Shown here: positions 37,311 through 45,483 of the stretch, in pieces | How positions within the stretch are numbered: the first letter of the stretch is position 1 | Layout: each line of letters starts with the position of its first letter | DNA from: an uncultured Collinsella sp. | Lineage (GTDB): Bacteria; Actinomycetota; Coriobacteriia; Coriobacteriales; Coriobacteriaceae | Reading direction: 5' to 3' | DNA: 64,000 bases | NCBI GenBank assembly: GCA_902470805.1 | Contig: CABRHX010000004.1 | Coordinates: 1 to 64,000 of the forward strand | Translations under genes and position numbers: made by a program | Notes under the pieces: model-generated | What the model was told of the DNA's origin: nothing | What the model saw: the letters and a program-made list of their open reading frames with translations, nothing else | Databases searched by the model: none

Positions 37311-37686
37311 TCTCGATCTGTAACAACAACTCAGCAAAACCGGGTCTTACTGTTACAGATCGAGATATTCCTCTCGACCCATCCTCAACAATCTAAATCT
37401 GTAACATCTAGACCGACTTTTGGCCTCCACCTGTTACAGATCAAGACAAACGGAAGCGTTCCGTCGGAAAATCTCGATCTGTAACACCTACAGGCCAAAA
37501 ACGACCCTAGATGTTACAAATCGAGACGAACAAATTCGGTCCGACCAAACATCTCAATCTGTAACATCTAGACCGACTTTTGGCCCCTTACTGTTACAGA
37601 TCGAGACAAACCAAACCCGCCTGCTAGAAAATCTCAATCTGTAACACCTAGCCGCCCAAATCGGGTCTAGATGTTACAGATCGAGA
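37311..37686. repeat. Regular array of alternating inverted 15-bp arms, 40-bp pitch (five units)
   Basis: Five units. Forward arms TCTCRATCTGTAACA start at 37311, 37392, 37472, 37552 and 37632. Reverse-complement arms TGTTACAGATCGAGA start at 37351, 37432, 37512, 37592 and 37672. Each reverse arm begins exactly 40 bp after its forward arm, and units repeat every 80-81 bp, so all spacers are 25 or 26 nt. Spacers are mostly different; those of units 2 and 4 are nearly the same. A second array with the same design is at 54419-54634. Confidence 0.92.
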
Positions 37687-37735
37687 TTTTGTTTGAGAGG
37701 CCGAGAATTGGACCGAAAACACGGTCCCGCAATAA

Positions 37736-37766
37736 CAAAAAAGCTCGCCGGCTAGGCCGACGAGCT
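37736..37766 (-). terminator. Terminator of the initiator tRNA
   Basis: Minus-strand stem GCTCGTCGGC / GCCGGCGAGC followed by TTTTTTG, shortly after the tRNA 3' end. Confidence 0.85.
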
Positions 37767-37775
37767 GCAAGTTCT

Positions 37776-37852
37776 TGGTCGCGGGGGCAGGATTTGAACC
37801 TACGACCTCCGGGTTATGAGCCCGGCGAGCTACCAGACTGCTCCACCCCGCA
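37776..37852 (-). tRNA. Initiator tRNA-fMet (CAT)
   Basis: 77 nt including an encoded CCA. The anticodon loop is CTCATAA on a stem with three consecutive G:C pairs (GGG/CCC), the mark of an initiator. The acceptor stem is GCGGGG/CCCCGC. The first base pair would be U1-G72 and not the usual C1-A72 mismatch, still a non-Watson-Crick pair as initiators need. Confidence 0.93.
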
Positions 37853-38048
37853 ATGTCTGGGCGCCTCATGTGCGCAAGAAAGAATATTACGCGGGAGTTC
37901 GGCAAACGGCAAGAAAAATCTCGTAGAGCATAATTCCTTCATATTTAAACTCCTCAGCCCCTATCACCGTAAACGAATCGCAGCCGAGCGCCGTCGACGG
38001 CACGTATACAATGGTGCGCGTCCTTTTACGCCGACACCTGGAGTAGAC

Positions 38049-38822
38049 ATGCTGCTCGCTATCGATATGGGAAACACGCAGACGGCCATGGGCCTGTTTG
38101 ACGGAGACGAGCTGGTGCAGTCGTGGCGCATGCCCACCGACCGCTCCTATACCGCCGACGAGATCCACGTGCGCCTGATGGGCTTCTTTAAGATGTACGA
38201 CCTCTCACTCGACGCGGTCGACGCGATCGCCTTTGCCGGCGTGGTGCCGCAGCTCTCGCGCGAGTGGCACGCCGTGGCCGACCGCATCGCGGCGGACGCC
38301 ATCGTCATCGGGCCGCAGACGGCCGCCGTGACCAAGCTGCGCGCGGCGCGCCCCCAGGCCGTAGGTGCCGACCGCGTCGCCAACGCCGTTGCGGCCGAGA
38401 CTTTCTACGGCGCGCCGGCAATCGTGGTGGACTTTGGCACCGCGACCAATATCGACGTCATCGATGAGGACGGTTATTACATTGGTGGGGCGATCGCGCC
38501 GGGCATCCGCATCTCCATGGACGCGCTTGCCGCCCGTGCCGCCAAGCTCGCCAGCGTGCCGCTCGAGGCGCCCGAACACGCCATCGGTCGCGACACCGAA
38601 GAGTGCATCAAGGTCGGCGCCGTGATGGGCGCCGCCGCCATGGCCGAGGGCTTGGTCGCGCGCATGAAGCGCGAGCTGGGCCGCGAGGACGCCACCGTTA
38701 TCGCCACGGGCGGTCTCGCCGGCATCGTCGCCGATTCGACCGATGCCTTCGACGTGGTCGACGGACAGCTCACCATCAAGGGTGTCTGCGAAATCTACCG
38801 CCGCATGCAGGAGCAGGGGTAA
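38049..38822 (+). CDS. coaX: Type III pantothenate kinase
   Basis: 257 residues, usual length. It phosphorylates pantothenate with ATP, the first step of coenzyme A synthesis. ASKHA-fold motifs: DMGNTQTAMG (6-15), GADRVANAVAA, DFGTATNIDVID and the C-terminal ATGGLAG. ATG 38049 is chosen because the N-terminal strand starts there in the family; GGAG lies 5 nt upstream and a TACAAT box at 38007-38012. Longer in-frame readings run through the tRNA. Confidence 0.93.
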   Translation: MLLAIDMGNTQTAMGLFDGDELVQSWRMPTDRSYTADEIHVRLMGFFKMYDLSLDAVDAIAFAGVVPQLSREWHAVADRIAADAIVIGPQTAAVTKLRAARPQAVGADRVANAVAAETFYGAPAIVVDFGTATNIDVIDEDGYYIGGAIAPGIRISMDALAARAAKLASVPLEAPEHAIGRDTEECIKVGAVMGAAAMAEGLVARMKRELGREDATVIATGGLAGIVADSTDAFDVVDGQLTIKGVCEIYRRMQEQG

Positions 38823-38869
38823 GGCGGGGTTTAAGTCGAGCGCGAGCGGCGAACTAGGCAACGCATCGG

Positions 38870-38914
38870 TCCTATTCCTCAAAATCGAAATTTTTTCGTT
38901 TTTGAGGAATAGGA
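38870..38914. repeat. 45-bp CTATTCCTCAAAA palindrome, copy 1
   Basis: Arms TCCTATTCCTCAAAA and TTTTGAGGAATAGGA around a short AT-rich loop, 7 bp beyond the stop of the AAA ATPase gene. Confidence 0.85.
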
Positions 38915-38921
38915 CTTTCTG

Positions 38922-40118
38922 CTAGGCCTCGCCGCACAACCACCTCGCCAGGTCCACGATCTGCACCCCATCGCGATCCGTGGCCTCGTGATGCGTGCGG
39001 GCAAGAATCATCTTGGGATACGCATCGCCAATGCTCAGCAGTGGCGAAATCTCGCGTTCAAATGTCTTATCCGAGCTGATGTCGTCGCTCACCTGAATGT
39101 AGAGCTTCTCGCTTCGCTTGATTGCCACAAAGTCTATTTCCTTTTTATAGAGCACACCGACGTATACCTCATATCCGCGGCGCAGCAGCTCGATTGCCAC
39201 CATGTTCTCGTACACGCGACCCCAGTCCATATCGCGTGTACCGAGCAGTGCGTATTTGAACGCGTGGTCTGCCAGGTAATACTTCTCGCCGCTCTTAAGG
39301 TATTTTTTGCCGCGAATGTCGTACCGACGAACTTTATAGAAGGCAAACGCATCGCACAGGTACCCCATGTACGTGCCGACCGTCTTGTTCGTAATCTTTA
39401 GCCCATCCGCATTCAAAACATCTGTAATGTTGCGTGCCGACGTTATGTTGGAGACGTTGTCCATCATGTAATCGGCAATGCGCAGCAGTGCCGATTCGTT
39501 TCTCACGTTATGCCGCTGCACGATATCCCTCACGATGAGCGTTTTGAAGACATTGGAGAGATATTGGTAGCGCTGCCCCTGCAGTGGATAAGGGTAAGAG
39601 CCGGACATACCGCCGGTTCTCGCGTACTCATCGAAGTCGCGATCGACCTCGCCCTCGTCACTATAGGAGCGATACTCTTCAAACGAGAATGGGAAAACCT
39701 CGATCTCGAACGTGCGCCCCGTAAAGAGCGTCGACAGGTCGCTTGACAGCAAAAAGGCGTTCGATCCGGTAATGAAGATGTCGTACTGCTCGGATGCATG
39801 GAGGCTGTTGATCGCGCGTTCAAAGCCGTCGCACATCTGAACCTCGTCGATAAGCAGGAAGTTTTGCTTGTCGGACACTCGATGCTCTTTCACATAGGCG
39901 AGCAGGGCATGATATTCGAGCAGGCCCTCGAACTCGTCGAGGTTGTAATTGATATGGATGACATTCGAATTGGACAGATTTGCCTCCACGTAATCGCGGA
40001 GGGCCTCGAGCAATTTTGACTTACCGCTACGGCGAATGCCCGTTATGACCTTGATGTCCGGTACGCCAATAAGGCTCGTCAACGTGTCCATATATGACGT
40101 TCTATTGATGAGTTTCAT
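38922..40118 (-). CDS. AAA ATPase with DUF4143 C-terminus
   Basis: 398 residues. An ATPase domain (about 1-200) has Walker A GIRRSGKS (27-34), Walker B FLLIDEV and sensor region FITGSNAF. The DUF4143 part (about 205-398) contains KKEIDFVAIKRSEKLYIQV, which resembles a PD-(D/E)XK nuclease core. Such proteins are common and of uncertain function; toxin, DNA-repair and defence roles have been suggested. Its codons are more AT-rich than its neighbours', and 41-45 bp palindromes lie on both sides, so recent acquisition is likely. Confidence 0.8.
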   Translation of the reverse strand: MKLINRTSYMDTLTSLIGVPDIKVITGIRRSGKSKLLEALRDYVEANLSNSNVIHINYNLDEFEGLLEYHALLAYVKEHRVSDKQNFLLIDEVQMCDGFERAINSLHASEQYDIFITGSNAFLLSSDLSTLFTGRTFEIEVFPFSFEEYRSYSDEGEVDRDFDEYARTGGMSGSYPYPLQGQRYQYLSNVFKTLIVRDIVQRHNVRNESALLRIADYMMDNVSNITSARNITDVLNADGLKITNKTVGTYMGYLCDAFAFYKVRRYDIRGKKYLKSGEKYYLADHAFKYALLGTRDMDWGRVYENMVAIELLRRGYEVYVGVLYKKEIDFVAIKRSEKLYIQVSDDISSDKTFEREISPLLSIGDAYPKMILARTHHEATDRDGVQIVDLARWLCGEA

Positions 40119-40144
40119 TGGTGCCTCCCTGCGGTCTTCTATCG

Positions 40145-40185
40145 CTATTCCTCAAAAACGAAAATTATTCAGTTTTGAGGAATAG
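40145..40185. repeat. CTATTCCTCAAAA palindrome, copy 2
   Basis: 41 bp with arms CTATTCCTCAAAA and TTTTGAGGAATAG, 27 bp upstream of the ATPase start codon. Confidence 0.85.
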
Positions 40186-40228
40186 ACTCTGCAACGAATA
40201 TACCTCGTTAAAGGCCGAGCTGGCTTAA

Positions 40229-40273
40229 TTCTATTCCTCAAAATCGAAATATTTTCAATTTTGAGGAATAGAA
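40229..40273. repeat. CTATTCCTCAAAA palindrome, copy 3
   Basis: 45 bp, same length as copy 1, arms TTCTATTCCTCAAAAT and ATTTTGAGGAATAGAA. It lies 44 bp from copy 2. Confidence 0.85.
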
Positions 40274-40297
40274 CCGCGATGCCACCCTGTAGTCGCG

Positions 40298-40331
40298 TAA
40301 AGACCCTCCCCGGCACAGCCGAGGAGGGTCT
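40298..40331 (-). terminator. Hairpin after the biotin-ligase-like gene
   Basis: Arms AAGACCCTCC / GGAGGGTCTT, 10 bp perfect, with inner pairing, about 40 bp past the stop at 40369. No strong T-tract follows. Confidence 0.6.
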
Positions 40332-40368
40332 TGTTGTCATCGCTATCTTTGAGCGCGGGCGCCTCGCG

Positions 40369-41070
40369 TTACAGTCCGCGAATCCGTACGGCCTCGGGCG
40401 GAAACTCCTGCTCGCCGGCATCGGTCTTGATGGTCGCGCGACCCCAGATGTCCAGGCCCGCAAACACACCGACCGCAAGCGGCAAGCCGTTGGGCGACAC
40501 CGCCGCAACTTGGCGACCGAGCAGCGGCACCATATCGAAGTACTCGCCCAACACGGGGGCCAACGGCCCTGCGGCGCCTTGCGGCGTGTTGGCAACAACC
40601 GCCCAGGCGTCCACGCGGGCCAGCACGGCGGCGGCCAGCGCCTCGACCAGCGCTTCGTCAGCCACGTCCACACCAAGCTCGCTCAACGCCGAACGCTCAA
40701 TATCCACCGTCACGGCACCGAACATGCCCGCGGCACCGGCACCGCCGTTCACGGCAACACGCGCGAGCGACGTCTCAAACGCAGGCGCACCGCACACGAT
40801 ATCGCTCGGCCACCGGATACCCACCTTGCCGGCAAGGCCCAGGCCCGGCGTCGACACTGTGCCCACAAGCGCATCCATCATGCCCATCGCGGCCACAAAC
40901 GGCAGGCCGTGGAAGGCGTGCATATTCACATCCGGACGCACGACCAGCGAAAACGTCAGCGAAGCATCGCCCGCGCTCCACGCGCACCAGCCCGCGGACA
41001 CGCCCTCGCGGCCCGCGTTACGCGCCGCGTCGAGCTCGGTGCCGGCGGCAACAGCATTCATCTCGATCAT
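40369..41070 (-). CDS. Degenerate biotin/lipoate-ligase-like protein
   Basis: 233 residues. It follows the outline of a biotin protein ligase catalytic domain: an N-terminal GTELDAARNAGREG, then LPFVAAMGMMDAL, KVGIRWPSDIV where ligases have KWPNDI, and a small C-terminal barrel (GLDIWGRATI). The biotin-phosphate loop GRGRxGR is absent and the glycine-rich segment is altered, so ligase activity is doubtful. It directly abuts the folP-folK stop. A true but divergent ligase or a biotin/lipoyl-binding pseudoenzyme are both possible. Confidence 0.55.
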   Translation of the reverse strand: MIEMNAVAAGTELDAARNAGREGVSAGWCAWSAGDASLTFSLVVRPDVNMHAFHGLPFVAAMGMMDALVGTVSTPGLGLAGKVGIRWPSDIVCGAPAFETSLARVAVNGGAGAAGMFGAVTVDIERSALSELGVDVADEALVEALAAAVLARVDAWAVVANTPQGAAGPLAPVLGEYFDMVPLLGRQVAAVSPNGLPLAVGVFAGLDIWGRATIKTDAGEQEFPPEAVRIRGL

Positions 41071-42813
41071 CTACATACGCCCCAATTCGCCCACGATATG
41101 GCCCACGCGATCCTCGGGCTCCTTGACCTCGACGCCGTTGTAGCGGAAGAACCGCGCCGGGTCGTGCATCAGATCCTCGAGCGGCACCAGCACAAAGTCG
41201 CGCTCGCCGATCAGCGGATGCGGCAGGCGCAGCTTTTTGCCGCCGTGGGTCTCGCCGTCCATCCACAGCAGGTCCAAGTCGATGGTGCGCGGGCCGTTGG
41301 CCTTGGCCTTTTTGGAACGGTCGCGGCCCAGCTCGGCCTCGATCTTCATGAGCTCGTCGAGCAGCACCAGCGGCGCCAGCTCGGTCTTGATCTCGATGAC
41401 GGCGTTGGCAAACGCGTCCTGGCGTGTCTCGTAGGCCGGCTCGCTCTCGTAGATCTTGGAGGAGTTGGACACGCAGGTGAGTGGAATCTCGGCGATCATG
41501 TCGCGTGCGGCGCGGATGTTGTCACAGCGATGCCCCAGGTTGGAGCCCACGGCCACAAACGCGCGGCGCGGCTGCGGCTTGGCAACCGCCCAGTAGCCGT
41601 TCAGGAACTGCGCAAAACCCGCGGCGTCGTGCACGCGCACGATGTTGGCGCCGGCCTGGATCGCACCCAGGCACACACCAAACGTGGCGGCATCGCGCTC
41701 GGCGGCCTCGGTCACGCCCGAGACGGCGCCCACAAAGCGCTTGCGCGACACGGCGCACATGAGCGGATAGCCCAGCGATGCCATCTTGGCGGTCTCGCGC
41801 TGGATGACGATATCCTCGTTAGCCGACTTGCCAAAGCCCGGACCGGGATCGATGCAGATGCGGTCGCGCGACACGCCGGCATGGATGAGCGTGCGGGCCT
41901 GGTCGGACAGAAAGCCCATAACGCGGCGCATGATGGGCGCCGAATCGGGCAGGGTGAAGCGGCGGAGCTGCGAGGTGGGCACGTAGGCTTCCTCGCGGCG
42001 GGCGCTGCGGCGCATCATGGCGGCCAGGCGGTCATTGGACTCCGATGCGGCCTCGGTGGCTGCGGGCGCGGCCTCGGGCGCGGGCGCGACGGTCTCGGCG
42101 GCAGTAGCCTGCTCGGCGGCCGGCGTCTCCTGCTCGCTTGAAGGCTCGGACGTGGGCTCCGGTTCGCCAAACGGCAACGAGGGCTGCACCACGCCGCCCG
42201 GAAGCTTGGCCTCCGGCTTAGGCTCGCCTAGCAACTTGCCGCGACGGCGGCGAGCCGGCTTCTCGGCCTCACGCGCGGCCTCGGCAGCCGCCTCGCGCGC
42301 CTTCTCGGCAACAAACGCCGCTGCCGAGGTATCGAGCTGCACCGTTGCGTGCGTGCGTGCGGGCGCGGCGACCTCGCCGGCATGCATCACGATGACGCCG
42401 CAAGTGCTCGTCTTAACAAACTCGACCATCTTGGGATCGGTGAAGCCGGTCACGTCGTTGACGATCGAGGCGCCGCAGCGCACGGCCGCCTTGGCAACCG
42501 CCACATGACGCGTGTCGATCGAGACGATGGCGCCCTCCTTGGCCAGCGCGCGCACCACGGGCAGCACGCGGCGAGCCTCCTCGTCGGGGTTGACCGGGGT
42601 AAAACCAGGGCGCGTGGACTCGCCGCCCACGTCGATGATGTCGGCGCCGGCGTCGAGCATCGCTAGGCCGTACTCGATGGCGGCGTCCGGGTCGAAGTGC
42701 TCCCCGCCATCGCTAAACGAATCGGGCGTCACGTTGAGGACGCCCATGATGCGCGGACGGTCAAAGCTGAGCTCGTACTTTCCGCACCGCCATGTCTTGC
42801 TGTCGTTCGCCAT
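41071..42813 (-). CDS. folP-folK: Bifunctional dihydropteroate synthase / HPPK with large insertion
   Basis: 580 residues catalysing two consecutive steps of folate synthesis. DHPS (about 1-410): MGVLNVTPDSFSDGG, DVGGESTRPG, SIDTRH, NDVTGF, IDPGPGFGKS, AVSRKRF. HPPK (about 415-580): FVAVGSNLGHRCDNI, GPRTIDLDLLW, LPHPLIGERDFVLVPL. A ~140-residue Ala/Glu/Pro-rich, probably disordered insertion (about 147-288) follows IVMH inside the DHPS barrel, where normal enzymes have a loop of a few residues. ATG 42813 has AGGAGG 6 nt upstream. Confidence 0.9.
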   Translation of the reverse strand: MANDSKTWRCGKYELSFDRPRIMGVLNVTPDSFSDGGEHFDPDAAIEYGLAMLDAGADIIDVGGESTRPGFTPVNPDEEARRVLPVVRALAKEGAIVSIDTRHVAVAKAAVRCGASIVNDVTGFTDPKMVEFVKTSTCGVIVMHAGEVAAPARTHATVQLDTSAAAFVAEKAREAAAEAAREAEKPARRRRGKLLGEPKPEAKLPGGVVQPSLPFGEPEPTSEPSSEQETPAAEQATAAETVAPAPEAAPAATEAASESNDRLAAMMRRSARREEAYVPTSQLRRFTLPDSAPIMRRVMGFLSDQARTLIHAGVSRDRICIDPGPGFGKSANEDIVIQRETAKMASLGYPLMCAVSRKRFVGAVSGVTEAAERDAATFGVCLGAIQAGANIVRVHDAAGFAQFLNGYWAVAKPQPRRAFVAVGSNLGHRCDNIRAARDMIAEIPLTCVSNSSKIYESEPAYETRQDAFANAVIEIKTELAPLVLLDELMKIEAELGRDRSKKAKANGPRTIDLDLLWMDGETHGGKKLRLPHPLIGERDFVLVPLEDLMHDPARFFRYNGVEVKEPEDRVGHIVGELGRM

Positions 42814-42908
42814 GAACATCCTCCTAAAATGCCCACGCCGCCGAGCTTGGGGAGCTGGCGGCGGGGTCGCTTTGCACTCAGTCTTTCTATTGTATCCGCG
42901 CGCGCGGG

Positions 42909-43661
42909 CTAGAACGCAAACGCGGCCGCGATGTCGCAAGAAATCAGCAGGTCGGCATTTGCATCCTGATCGGTGGGAGCAAGGTTGCATATGGCCAGCG
43001 TATCGCCGGTAAAGTAACGCGTAAGGCCTGCCGCCGGATACACCACGAGCGAGGTCCCGCCCACAATGAGGGCATCGGCCGCGGCGATGGCGGCAACGGC
43101 ACCGGTCAACACATGCTCGTCGAGCGGCTCCTCGTAGAGCACTACATCGGGCTTGATGCGGCCGCCGCACGCGGGGCACGCAGGCACGCCCGCGGCATCC
43201 TCGTGCTCGCGCGAGCAAATCCACTCGGCGCTATAGACCGCGCCGCACGACTGGCAAATGTTGCGATGGACCGATCCGTGCAGCTCGAACACGCGCTGCG
43301 AGCCGGCCATCTGATGCAGGCCGTCGATGTTTTGCGTCACCACGGCGTCGAGCTTGCCGGCTCGCTCCAGCTCGGCGAGCTTGGTGTGACAGCGGTTGGG
43401 CTTAGCGTTAAGCGCGATCATCTTGGTGCGGTAAAAGTCGAAGAACTCCGCAGGATGCGCCTCGTAAAAGCTATGCGACAGCATGGTCTCGGGCGGATAG
43501 GCAAACTGCTGGTGATACAGGCCGTCCACGCTGCGGAAATCGGGGATGCCACTCGCCGTGGAAACACCCGCGCCGCCAAAGAAGACCACGCGCTTATGGG
43601 TGCCGAACAGCTCCGCCAGCGCGGCGGAGGCCTGCTTGGGATCCGTTATTGCCTGCGTCAT
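42909..43661 (-). CDS. cobB: Sirtuin NAD-dependent protein deacylase
   Basis: 250 residues, normal length. Sir2 motifs: GAGVSTASGIPDFRS (NAD binding), TQNIDGLHQMAG, catalytic His in ELHGSVH, and zinc ligands CQSC and CPAC. It removes acyl groups from lysines with NAD+ and produces nicotinamide and O-acyl-ADP-ribose. Same strand as the folate genes, about 95 bp upstream, possibly cotranscribed. Confidence 0.93.
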   Translation of the reverse strand: MTQAITDPKQASAALAELFGTHKRVVFFGGAGVSTASGIPDFRSVDGLYHQQFAYPPETMLSHSFYEAHPAEFFDFYRTKMIALNAKPNRCHTKLAELERAGKLDAVVTQNIDGLHQMAGSQRVFELHGSVHRNICQSCGAVYSAEWICSREHEDAAGVPACPACGGRIKPDVVLYEEPLDEHVLTGAVAAIAAADALIVGGTSLVVYPAAGLTRYFTGDTLAICNLAPTDQDANADLLISCDIAAAFAF

Positions 43662-43796
43662 ATGAGTCCTCCGTCCTTGTTAGTCGGGCAGCGTTGAGCG
43701 ACGTCCCAGCATGCGGCCTCTAAGTCAGCATGCGCGGAGCCCACACCGCCCCTGTTGCGCTAATCTTAAGCCTGCCAACCCCGTCGAAAGGACACC

Positions 43797-44615
43797 ATGC
43801 CTCAGACTTACACTTTCGCCTCGTGGAACGTCAACGGCCTGCGCGCCGTGCTCAAAAAGGACCCGAGCTTTATCCAGATCGCGCAGGACCTCGATGTCGA
43901 TGTCTTGGCGCTGCAAGAGACCAAGTTGCAAGAAGGCCAGGTCGATATCGACCTGCCCGGCTATCACCAAACCTGGAGCTACGCCGAGCGCAAGGGCTAC
44001 TCGGGCACCGCGGTCTTTAGCCGCCAGGAACCGCTGCGCGTACTGCGCGCCGATGCGCTGCTGCCCTACGCCGGCGAGGGCGAGGCGGCCGTGCTCGTCG
44101 CCCAAGCCGCAACCGAGGGCCGCGTCTGCGCGCTCGAGTTCGACAAATTCTGGTTTGTGGATGTCTACACGCCCAACGCACAAAATGAGCTCGCGCGCAT
44201 CGACGTGCGTATGGCCTGGGACGATGCCTATCGCGGCTTTTTGGGCGCGCTTGAGCACGAAACCGGCAAGCCCGTCGTAACCTGCGGCGACTTTAACGTG
44301 GCGCACGAGGAGATCGACCTTAAGAACCCCAAGTCCAACCGCGGCAACGCCGGTTTTTCGGACGAGGAGCGCGGCAAGTTTACCGAGCTGCTCAACGCCG
44401 GGTTTACCGATACCTGGCGCGCGGCAAACCCCGACGTCGAGGGCGTCTACAGCTGGTGGAGCTACCGCTTTAATGCCCGCAAGAACAACGCAGGCTGGCG
44501 CATCGACTACTTCCTGGTAAGCGACGCAATCGCCGACAACGTACGCGACACCGGCATCCGCGGCGACATCTTCGGCAGCGACCACTGCCCCGTCACCCTC
44601 ACGCTAGAGCTCTAG
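43797..44615 (+). CDS. xth: Exodeoxyribonuclease III / AP endonuclease
   Basis: 272 residues, usual length. Endonuclease/exonuclease/phosphatase fold: FASWNVNGLRAV at the start, LQETKLQ (metal-binding Glu), CGDFNVAHEEIDL, SWWSYRF and GSDHCPV (catalytic Asp-His). It cleaves abasic sites and trims 3' ends in base-excision repair. Divergent from cobB; GAAAGGA lies upstream of the ATG. Confidence 0.94.
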   Translation: MPQTYTFASWNVNGLRAVLKKDPSFIQIAQDLDVDVLALQETKLQEGQVDIDLPGYHQTWSYAERKGYSGTAVFSRQEPLRVLRADALLPYAGEGEAAVLVAQAATEGRVCALEFDKFWFVDVYTPNAQNELARIDVRMAWDDAYRGFLGALEHETGKPVVTCGDFNVAHEEIDLKNPKSNRGNAGFSDEERGKFTELLNAGFTDTWRAANPDVEGVYSWWSYRFNARKNNAGWRIDYFLVSDAIADNVRDTGIRGDIFGSDHCPVTLTLEL

Positions 44616-44680
44616 CCCCAAGTAATTCCTCTAGGGGACAGAGGAAAACAGATCATGTGACCCCTCTCCCTCTATAAGGT

Positions 44681-44739
44681 GCGGTGGAATAGTTCCTGTT
44701 TGGGCAGCAAATAGCCAAAAACGAGAACCATTCCACCGC
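44681..44739. repeat. 59-bp GCGGTG palindromic element
   Basis: Arms GCGGTGGAATAGTTC (44681-44695) and complement (44725-44739), one mismatch. Same length and outer sequence as the element at 21140-21198. It lies between convergent genes ending at 44615 and 44766. Confidence 0.75.
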
Positions 44740-44765
44740 AAGCTCGTGAGGGAACGCGAAATGCC

Positions 44766-45479
44766 TTACAGCCCGTATTTCACGACGACACGGTTAATGC
44801 GACGGCACCAAGGCTTGTACAAGGCAGCCAAGAACACGCAGGTCGCGAGGCCGTGTGTGATATCGAACGGCACTGCCGTGGCAAGACGTGCCATGGCACC
44901 CGCCCACGTGAGCGGTTGAACAAAACCGATAATGTCGTAGGCGTTGATCACAACGCCGTACAGCAAACCCGAAGCAAAGCCGTAGGTCAGCAGCGCCGGC
45001 ATACGCACGGTGCCATCGGCGCGATCAAAAGCGCCGGCATGCGCCAGCGCACCGCCAACGTATCCCACGAGCCCCCAGGCATACATCTGCCACGGCGTCC
45101 ACATGCCCTGCCCAAAAAAGAAATTGCTGGTCAGCGCCGCCAACGCACCGACCATAAAACCATTGCGGCGACCAAGCGTCGCCCCCGCGATAATGGCGAT
45201 GGCACTCACGGGTTTAAAGTCGGGAATGGGGCCAAACAAGATGCGCCCCGCCGCGGCCAATGCTGCCAGAACCAGCGTGGGCATAATCTGGCGCAAACCC
45301 GGACGAGATGCCTCGTAACCCGCAAAGAACAGCGCGAGCACCAGCGCCACCACAACCAGCATGGCCAATGCTGCCTGCTCAACACCCGACAGCAACGCGG
45401 CAGCCATCACCGCCGGCACCGCCAACAACAGCGGGACCTCCAGTTTTGCAAGCAAGCGCGCGACGCGATAATCCGTCAT
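44766..45479 (-). CDS. ECF transporter substrate-binding (S) component
   Basis: 237 residues with six or seven hydrophobic helices. The segment NFFFGQGMWTPWQMYAWGLV resembles S components annotated as cobalamin or other vitamin binders, but I cannot name the substrate. It is last in an operon with the EcfT gene and the fused EcfA gene, 4 bp after the latter, so this is a dedicated (group I) ECF importer. ATG 45479 is chosen because longer readings overlap the ATPase gene. Confidence 0.8.
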   Translation of the reverse strand: MTDYRVARLLAKLEVPLLLAVPAVMAAALLSGVEQAALAMLVVVALVLALFFAGYEASRPGLRQIMPTLVLAALAAAGRILFGPIPDFKPVSAIAIIAGATLGRRNGFMVGALAALTSNFFFGQGMWTPWQMYAWGLVGYVGGALAHAGAFDRADGTVRMPALLTYGFASGLLYGVVINAYDIIGFVQPLTWAGAMARLATAVPFDITHGLATCVFLAALYKPWCRRINRVVVKYGL

Positions 45480-45483
45480 CCCA

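Noticed and set aside
37311..37686. CRISPR array
   Set aside because: Neighbouring repeats are inverted relative to each other, they are only 15 bp long, two spacers are nearly the same, and no cas gene is in the window.
37671..38048. N-terminal extension of pantothenate kinase
   Set aside because: The open frame runs upstream through the tRNA gene. The family's first strand and a ribosome-binding site place the start at 38049.
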